Assembly (NCBI GenBank): GCA_964622035.1
Contig: CAZUPF010000041.1
Location: 1-5,170 of the forward strand
Origin: CAZUPF01 sp964622035
GTDB taxonomy: Bacteria; Patescibacteriota; WWE3; JAUXAW01; JAYEID01
Direction: 5' to 3'
DNA length: 5,170 nucleotides
Shown: piece after piece, positions 1 to 3,424 of the stretch
Layout: the number at the start of each line of letters is the position of its first letter
Numbering within the stretch: position 1 is the first letter of the stretch
Position numbers and translations under genes: made by a program
Notes under the pieces: model-generated
The model's input: only the letters and a program-made list of their open reading frames with translations
What the model was told of the DNA's origin: nothing
The model's database searches: none

Positions 1-2
1 CT

Positions 3-170
3 TCATTCTTCATGATTCCGGAGAAGGAGCAAGACTTCGACACCCCCGTGACTTTGGATCTCAACGCCCCTAAATTCAAAGAGGACTTGGGGCGGGTTCG
101 TAAGCTAAAGATTTATGAAGTGACCGTGGAAGAAGGTGTCGTCGGCAAAGAAAACCCCTTCGGGGAGTGA
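3..170 (+). CDS. C-terminal end of an unidentified protein (5' end outside window)
   Basis: This frame is open from the window edge to a TGA at 168-170 and gives 55 residues. It is the only plus-strand frame open across this stretch: frame 1 stops at 13-15, and frame 2 stops at about 71-73. The visible tail is hydrophilic, mixed acidic and basic (…TLDLNAPKFKEDLGRVRKLK…), with no membrane segment, cysteine or catalytic motif, and it ends GKENPFGE. From memory only, a closing G(R/K)xNPF motif recalls the C-termini of PilO-like or other membrane-anchored pilus-assembly proteins in Patescibacteria. That is a weak resemblance, not an assignment. The gene converges on trmD with 8 nt between the stops, so it belongs to a different transcription unit. 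The ATG at 12-14 could in principle start a 52-residue protein, but the open frame upstream makes a longer gene more likely. Confidence 0.62.
   Translation, partial: SFFMIPEKEQDFDTPVTLDLNAPKFKEDLGRVRKLKIYEVTVEEGVVGKENPFGE
155..165 (-). terminator. possible intrinsic terminator of the minus-strand operon
   Basis: Read on the minus strand, CCCC-GAA-GGGG is followed directly by TTTTCTTT (positions 154-147), 14 nt past the trmD stop codon. A GC stem with a U-rich tract at the end of a long gene string fits rho-independent termination. The stem is only 4 bp, which is short for an efficient terminator. The element also lies inside the last codons (N-P-F-G-E) of the convergent plus-strand gene, so coding constraint could explain it. 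Confidence 0.38.
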
Positions 171-173
171 TCG

Positions 174-189
174 CCCAGCTACTGCTGGG
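174..189 (+). terminator. perfect hairpin between the convergent stop codons, possible plus-strand terminator
   Basis: CCCAGC-TACT-GCTGGG is a perfect 6-bp inverted repeat with a 4-nt loop. It starts 3 nt after the TGA of the plus-strand gene and contains the trmD stop codon (179-181) of the other strand. Its place fits a 3'-end hairpin for either transcript. On the plus strand it is followed by TAAGTAGG rather than a T tract, so it may protect the RNA end or do nothing rather than terminate transcription. Confidence 0.3.
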
Positions 190-868
190 TAAGTAGGTTG
201 GGGCGGCGGGTGGCAGTTCTCGAAAGGGACTTCCGGCGGCGCCATTTTTTTATCTCCCCATGATTTCCTGAGAGCAGAACTTTTGGTATTTGGTGGCCTC
301 TGAAGTCTTCGGGGCGAGTGTATTGGGGGTACTCTAATGTTGGTTGCACGAACGAGTCCTCCTCCTTTGCTCCTGCGGGAAGAACCCCGGGGACCAGTCG
401 GACGATGGTGTCGGTGATAACCATGGCTGGCAGTTCCCCTCCAGTTAGAACATAGTCACCAATCGAGATTTCTTCGTCGACCAGGTTCTCGCGGACACGC
501 TCATCGAAACCTTCGTAATGTCCGCAGATGAGAATCAGGTGCTCGTTCTGGGCTAGCTCCTGGGCTTTTGCTTGGGTAAGGGTTTGCCCCTGGGGAGTAA
601 GCAGGACGATTTTGGGGTCTTGGGCGTTGAGGCTACTTTGCTTTAGCTCCTCAACGGCATTAAAAACTGGCTCGGGACGGAGAACCATTCCCCTCCCCCC
701 TCCATAAGGTCGATCGTCGACAGTTCCGCGCTTATCGATGGCCCAGTTTCGTAGGTTGTGGGTGTTAATCTTCACCAAGCCCTTGTCTCGGGCGCGACTA
801 AGGATCGACTCAGTGAACGGTCCGGAGAACATTTCCGGAAAGAGAGTGATGATGTCGACGGTGAGCAT
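179..868 (-). CDS. trmD: tRNA (guanine-N1)-methyltransferase TrmD
   Basis: TrmD methylates N1 of G37, next to the anticodon, using S-adenosylmethionine, and so prevents +1 frameshifting. The 229-residue protein shows the SPOUT-class signature in order: the N-terminal strand MLTVDIITLFPEMF, the DDRPYGGGRGMV block (51-62), LLTPQGQTLTQ (89-99), the knot segments ICGHYEGFDERV (114-125) and IGDYVLTGGE (136-145), and the C-terminal RPEDFRGHQIPKVLLSGNH (185-203). R157 and D171 (in EEDSF) align by motif with the catalytic Arg and Asp of the H. influenzae and E. coli enzymes. It is about 25 residues shorter than E. coli TrmD at the C-terminus, stopping soon after RRPNLL, a common short form that should be functional. 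The start is fixed by the conserved N-terminus, a GAGG 4 nt upstream, and a 1-nt overlap with the khpA stop (TAATG), which suggests translational coupling. rimM, its usual neighbour, is missing. Confidence 0.97.
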   Translation of the reverse strand: MLTVDIITLFPEMFSGPFTESILSRARDKGLVKINTHNLRNWAIDKRGTVDDRPYGGGRGMVLRPEPVFNAVEELKQSSLNAQDPKIVLLTPQGQTLTQAKAQELAQNEHLILICGHYEGFDERVRENLVDEEISIGDYVLTGGELPAMVITDTIVRLVPGVLPAGAKEEDSFVQPTLEYPQYTRPEDFRGHQIPKVLLSGNHGEIKKWRRRKSLSRTATRRPNLLTQQ

Positions 869-1143
869 TATGCCTCGTCTTCGGGGTTTGGTTTTGCGGT
901 GACGGGTTCAGTTTCAATGAGTTCTAAGTTGATTCGCTTATTCTCCTTTATCGCCTTGATTCTTAAGACGTTTCGTAACGCTCGGATAATATTACCCCCG
1001 CGGCCAATCACAATTCCCATGTCTTCGGGGTGGACTCGAAGGCGAAGCTGGACAAACCCACCCTCCTGCCCTTCTTCCTCAATGTGGACTTCTTCTGGGT
1101 GGGAAACAACGCGCTCAATTATGTAGCGAAGTAGCTCTTTCAT
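868..1143 (-). CDS. khpA: KH-domain RNA-binding protein, KhpA/YlqC family
   Basis: This 91-residue protein is a single type II KH domain. The hallmark GXXG loop is GRGG (residues 47-50) in MGIVIGRGGNIIRALRNVL, followed by the closing strand KENKRINLELIE (66-77). In Gram-positive bacteria KhpA binds RNA, often together with KhpB, and influences sRNA action and cell division; whether that applies here is unknown. The length matches the family (about 75-90), and the last dozen residues (KPNPEDEA) form an acidic, probably disordered tail. Its place between rpsP and trmD matches the Bacillus rpsP-ylqC-ylqD-rimM-trmD order and supports the family call. The start lies 5 nt after the rpsP stop; GGGGCGA about 11-17 nt upstream is at best a weak ribosome binding site. 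The gene overlaps trmD by 1 nt. Confidence 0.93.
   Translation of the reverse strand: MKELLRYIIERVVSHPEEVHIEEEGQEGGFVQLRLRVHPEDMGIVIGRGGNIIRALRNVLRIKAIKENKRINLELIETEPVTAKPNPEDEA
873..876 (-). promoter_or_regulatory. ribosome binding site of trmD (GAGG)
   Basis: GAGG on the minus strand, within the last codons of khpA (GAC GAG GCA TAA), lies 4 nt before the trmD ATG. It is the clearest Shine-Dalgarno match in the operon. With the TAATG stop/start overlap it supports re-initiation by ribosomes finishing khpA. Confidence 0.55.
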
Positions 1144-1148
1144 TGTGT

Positions 1149-1502
1149 TTATTTCGCCCCCTCGCCCTTACCCTCTTCCTGTTCCGAATCTTCGGCCTGG
1201 GGTGCTTCTTTTCCTTGCTCCGCTGCGGCAACTTCGCTGGCGGCGTCCGACCCCGCGTACGGAACATAGGTGTAGTCCCCTTTAACCAGCTTACCCACCG
1301 CCTCAGTTGGTTGGGCTCCGCATTTTAGCCAGTGGCTAAAGCGGTCCTTGTCGTAGACGATCCGATTGGGATCCTCGGTGGGGTTGTACCAGCCAATTTC
1401 CTCCACTACCTTCCCATCACGGGGAGAACGGGCGTCGGCAACCACAATACGATAGGACGGAGCGTTTCTTCTACCTGTTCGTTTTAGACGTATTTTTAAC
1501 AT
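1149..1502 (-). CDS. rpsP: 30S ribosomal protein S16
   Basis: S16 binds 16S rRNA early in small-subunit assembly. The N-terminus MLKIRLKRTGRRNAPSYRIV (1-20) and VADARSPRDGKVVEEIGWYN (21-40) are diagnostic, and FSHWLKCGAQPTEAV (55-69) completes the core. I chose the ATG at 1500-1502 because S16 proteins begin at this methionine. The same frame is open to an ATG at 1592, but that would add 30 residues unrelated to S16 and overlap rnc by 86 nt. The resulting 117 residues exceed E. coli S16 (82) because of a C-terminal tail from about residue 84, rich in Ala, Glu, Gly and Lys and probably disordered. The gene starts 4 nt after the rnc stop (TGA-AATT-ATG) with no clear Shine-Dalgarno, so coupling to rnc translation is likely. 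Confidence 0.97.
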   Translation of the reverse strand: MLKIRLKRTGRRNAPSYRIVVADARSPRDGKVVEEIGWYNPTEDPNRIVYDKDRFSHWLKCGAQPTEAVGKLVKGDYTYVPYAGSDAASEVAAAEQGKEAPQAEDSEQEEGKGEGAK

Positions 1503-1506
1503 AATT

Positions 1507-2199
1507 TCAACTGGTACTATCCCATTTATCCAAGGCGTCTTTCGCCGCTGCCTGCTCGCCTTCTTGTTTGCTGGCTCCCTCCCCTTTCCCAATTTGTTTT
1601 TCCTTCAAAAAGATACCCATCTTGAAGATTTTGTCGTGGTCTGGTCCCCACTCATCAAGGACTTGGTAGGTTGGGGTGATGCCTACCCCCTCTTGGGTAA
1701 TTTCCTGTAGTGTTGATTTAGAGTCCCGGTATTTTTCATTTTCCACGATCTCCTCTATTTTGTAAAAGAGGTTTTTTTCGAGAAAGCCGCGACAGGATTC
1801 AAGACCCTGATCGAGGTATAGTGCTCCAAGTAGGGCTTCGAAGGTATTAGCTAAAATATATTCGCGACTCCTCCCCCCGGACTCTTCCTCCCCTTTTGAT
1901 AAATATAAATATTGACCGAGGTCTAACCGTTGGGCCTCGGCGGCTAGGGATTTGGTGCAAACGACAGCCGCGCGAAAATTGGTTAGATCCCCCTCCGGTC
2001 TTTGGGGGTACTTATGGTAGAAATCCTCCGATGTTAGGAGCTCCAGGACAGCATCTCCCAGGAACTCCAAGCGCTCGTTGGAGCCCATGGCAAAGTCGGT
2101 GTGCTCGTTGAGGTAAGAGCGGTGGACCCAGGCGTTGTCCAGTAAAGTCGCATCGTTAAACTCTATCCCGGTTACTTTTTTGAACTCTTCGGTATTCAT
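1507..2199 (-). CDS. rnc: ribonuclease III
   Basis: RNase III cleaves double-stranded RNA, including the stems around 16S and 23S rRNA in the primary transcript. The 230-residue protein has the usual two domains. The nuclease domain (about 1-150) carries the signature NERLEFLGDA (41-50), with E45 and D49 at the positions of E. coli E41 and D45, and a second block ILANTFEALLGALYLD (115-130). The double-stranded RNA-binding domain (about 158-226) shows STLQEITQE, PTYQVLDEWGPDH and the closing KQEGEQAAAKDAL. Length is close to the E. coli enzyme (226). At the place of the metal ligand D114 of E. coli (LADT) this protein has N118 (LANT), while the partner Glu (E121, E. coli E117) is kept. The ATG lies 21 nt after the nusB stop without a recognisable Shine-Dalgarno. 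The TGA stop here argues against TGA recoding. Confidence 0.97.
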   Translation of the reverse strand: MNTEEFKKVTGIEFNDATLLDNAWVHRSYLNEHTDFAMGSNERLEFLGDAVLELLTSEDFYHKYPQRPEGDLTNFRAAVVCTKSLAAEAQRLDLGQYLYLSKGEEESGGRSREYILANTFEALLGALYLDQGLESCRGFLEKNLFYKIEEIVENEKYRDSKSTLQEITQEGVGITPTYQVLDEWGPDHDKIFKMGIFLKEKQIGKGEGASKQEGEQAAAKDALDKWDSTS

Positions 2200-2220
2200 C
2201 GTGATTACAAAACGGATTGA

Positions 2221-2637
2221 CTAGGTTTTAATGTCTTTTTCTTCAACCACGGTTCCCAAGACCCCATTAACAAACTTTGACGAGCTGTCGCTGCCAAATT
2301 CTTTGGCCAACTCTACCGCTTCGTCGATGGCCACTTTGGGGGGGACATTTTGGGCGATAAGAAGCTCAAAGGTGGCGATGCGCAAGATGCCAATATCAAT
2401 TTTGGCAATCTGGCTCAGGGGCCATTCGGGTGCCGTTTCGGCGATTACCTGATCAAGATATTTTCTGTTGTCGACCACTCCCCGAATCAAAAAGTGGGTT
2501 AACTCCTTATCGCAGTTTTCTGGTTCCAAAGCAGTAATGGCCGCCTTTGTTAGTTGGGACAGCTGTTGGGAAAGAAATGACCACGAGAATAGCGTGGCCA
2601 GAGCAACTCTTCTGGCGTTATGCCTTGGATCATCCAT
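2221..2637 (-). CDS. nusB: transcription antitermination factor NusB
   Basis: NusB pairs with S10 (NusE), binds boxA of the rRNA leader, and lets RNA polymerase read through terminators in rRNA operons. The 138-residue all-helical protein shows the Arg-rich N-terminal RNA-binding helix HNARRVALATLFSWSF (6-21), then IAKIDIGILRIATFELL (77-93) and the strongly conserved VPPKVAIDEAVELAKEFG (98-115) with SSSKFVNGVLG (118-128). Length is normal for the family (E. coli 139). The ATG at 2635-2637 places the basic motif near the N-terminus as expected. It sits 22 nt after the rpmF stop and upstream of rnc, so a factor for rRNA transcription and one for rRNA processing would be made from one message. 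No strong Shine-Dalgarno is visible (GACGAGCTTAAACC precedes the ATG). Confidence 0.97.
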   Translation of the reverse strand: MDDPRHNARRVALATLFSWSFLSQQLSQLTKAAITALEPENCDKELTHFLIRGVVDNRKYLDQVIAETAPEWPLSQIAKIDIGILRIATFELLIAQNVPPKVAIDEAVELAKEFGSDSSSKFVNGVLGTVVEEKDIKT

Positions 2638-2659
2638 GGTTTAAGCTCGTCAATCGTTT

Positions 2660-2830
2660 TTAAAGAACCTTCTTCCCTTTGTAGTAGCCACAGTGTGGGC
2701 AGACGCGGTGGGGCCGCGTGGCTTTTCCGCACTTTGGGCACTTCTGCGTTTCCTTGGCCGTCAGTTTTTGCTGTGACCGGCGACGATTTCTTCTCCCCTT
2801 TGATGGTTTTTGCTTTGGTACTGCGCCCAT
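2660..2830 (-). CDS. rpmF: 50S ribosomal protein L32
   Basis: I found this small gene by translating the minus-strand gap between rsmD and nusB. It encodes 56 residues starting MGAVPKQKPSKGRRNRRR, a typical L32 N-terminus (MAVPKxKxSKxRR), and ending with the zinc ribbon CPKCG (31-35) and CPHCG (44-48), then YYKGKKVL and TAA. All four zinc-binding cysteines (31, 34, 44, 47) are present, so this is a zinc-dependent, full-length L32, compared with 57 residues in E. coli. It begins 23 nt after rsmD and ends 22 nt before nusB. No Shine-Dalgarno is seen (CCCCTAGCC precedes the ATG). An out-of-frame ATG lies 13 nt upstream and opens a longer overlapping frame (2948-2550) that is not a real gene. L32 is a structural protein of the large ribosomal subunit. 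Confidence 0.97.
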   Translation of the reverse strand: MGAVPKQKPSKGRRNRRRSQQKLTAKETQKCPKCGKATRPHRVCPHCGYYKGKKVL

Positions 2831-2853
2831 GGCTAGGGGCCATTGTAACAGCT

Positions 2854-3411
2854 TCAGCCACTGGCCGCAAGGGGGTTTCGGGGGTGGGTGAGGAGGGAGA
2901 CGGTAGTGGCGCCATAAGTGCGCTGGCGGAGGAGACTAAGTCCGTCAATCTCCTCCGGGATTTTTGTTTCCTTGGCGTGGTCGAAAATGACCACCCCTTG
3001 GGGAGTTAGGATTTTGGCGAGCGTTTTTAGTAGGTGGACTTGGGCACCGGAGGAATACGGCGGGTCGAGGAAAATGAGATCAAAGGCGTCCTCTGTGCGG
3101 TGGGCGTATTTTTGGGCGTCTTCTCTAACGACCACTCCCCTACCCCCAAAGCTCATGGTGTTAAGGTTGGCCTCTATTGCGGCAACACACTTTTTATCAA
3201 TATCGACGAAGGTGGTACTCTTAGCGCCTTGGGAGAGGGCTTCTAGGCCGTAGGAGCCCGAACCGGCAAAGAGGTTGAGGGCTTTGGCCCCGCCCACTAA
3301 ACCGTAGAGCATCGAGAATACGGCCTGGCGGACAGAGTCTTTGGCCGGGCGGATATCCTTCTCGGGAACCTTGATTTGGCAACCTTTGGCACTACCGGTA
3401 ATAATTTGCAT
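2854..3411 (-). CDS. rsmD: 16S rRNA (guanine966-N2)-methyltransferase RsmD
   Basis: RsmD methylates N2 of G966 in 16S rRNA (E. coli numbering) during small-subunit assembly, with S-adenosylmethionine as donor. The 185 residues match the family length and show: an N-terminal MQIITGSAKG strand; DIRPAKDSVRQAVFSML (19-35), the counterpart of the usual RPTxDRVREALFNIL; the cofactor-binding motif LNLFAGSGSYGLEAL (45-59); an acidic second motif FVDID (68-72); the catalytic DPPY (116-119) within FDLIFLDPPY; and the closing RTYGATTVSLL (164-174). The DPPY motif excludes C5- and 2'-O-methyltransferase families. In many bacteria rsmD is followed by coaD; here rpmF follows instead. The start is 13 nt after the recG stop with only a weak purine stretch (AAAGAA) upstream. 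It ends in TGA. Confidence 0.95.
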   Translation of the reverse strand: MQIITGSAKGCQIKVPEKDIRPAKDSVRQAVFSMLYGLVGGAKALNLFAGSGSYGLEALSQGAKSTTFVDIDKKCVAAIEANLNTMSFGGRGVVVREDAQKYAHRTEDAFDLIFLDPPYSSGAQVHLLKTLAKILTPQGVVIFDHAKETKIPEEIDGLSLLRQRTYGATTVSLLTHPRNPLAASG

Positions 3412-3424
3412 GATTCTTTATTTT

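Noticed and set aside
686..706. Strong internal GGAGG-like stretch just before an internal ATG (Met61) of trmD
   Set aside because: The purine run encodes the conserved PYGGGRGM motif of TrmD, so it is explained by protein constraint; an internal start would remove part of the cofactor domain.
758..1126. 122-codon plus-strand ORF opposite trmD and khpA
   Set aside because: Antisense to two well-supported genes, with biased composition and no domain; treated as a shadow.
1503..1592. 30-residue N-terminal extension of rpsP to an upstream ATG
   Set aside because: The added residues are a shifted reading of the rnc 3' end and unlike any S16 N-terminus; S16 starts at MLKIRL.
2830..2860. 5-bp inverted repeat (TGGCT / AGCCA) that could pair across the rsmD stop and rpmF start
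   Set aside because: Arms are short and the loop is 21 nt; such a match is expected by chance, and there is no further sign of an L32 feedback site.
2550..2948. 132-codon minus-strand ORF across the rsmD end, rpmF and the nusB start
   Set aside because: It overlaps three well-supported genes in another frame. It looks weakly L32-like only because it is a shifted reading of the rpmF zinc ribbon region; the true frame gives a full L32.
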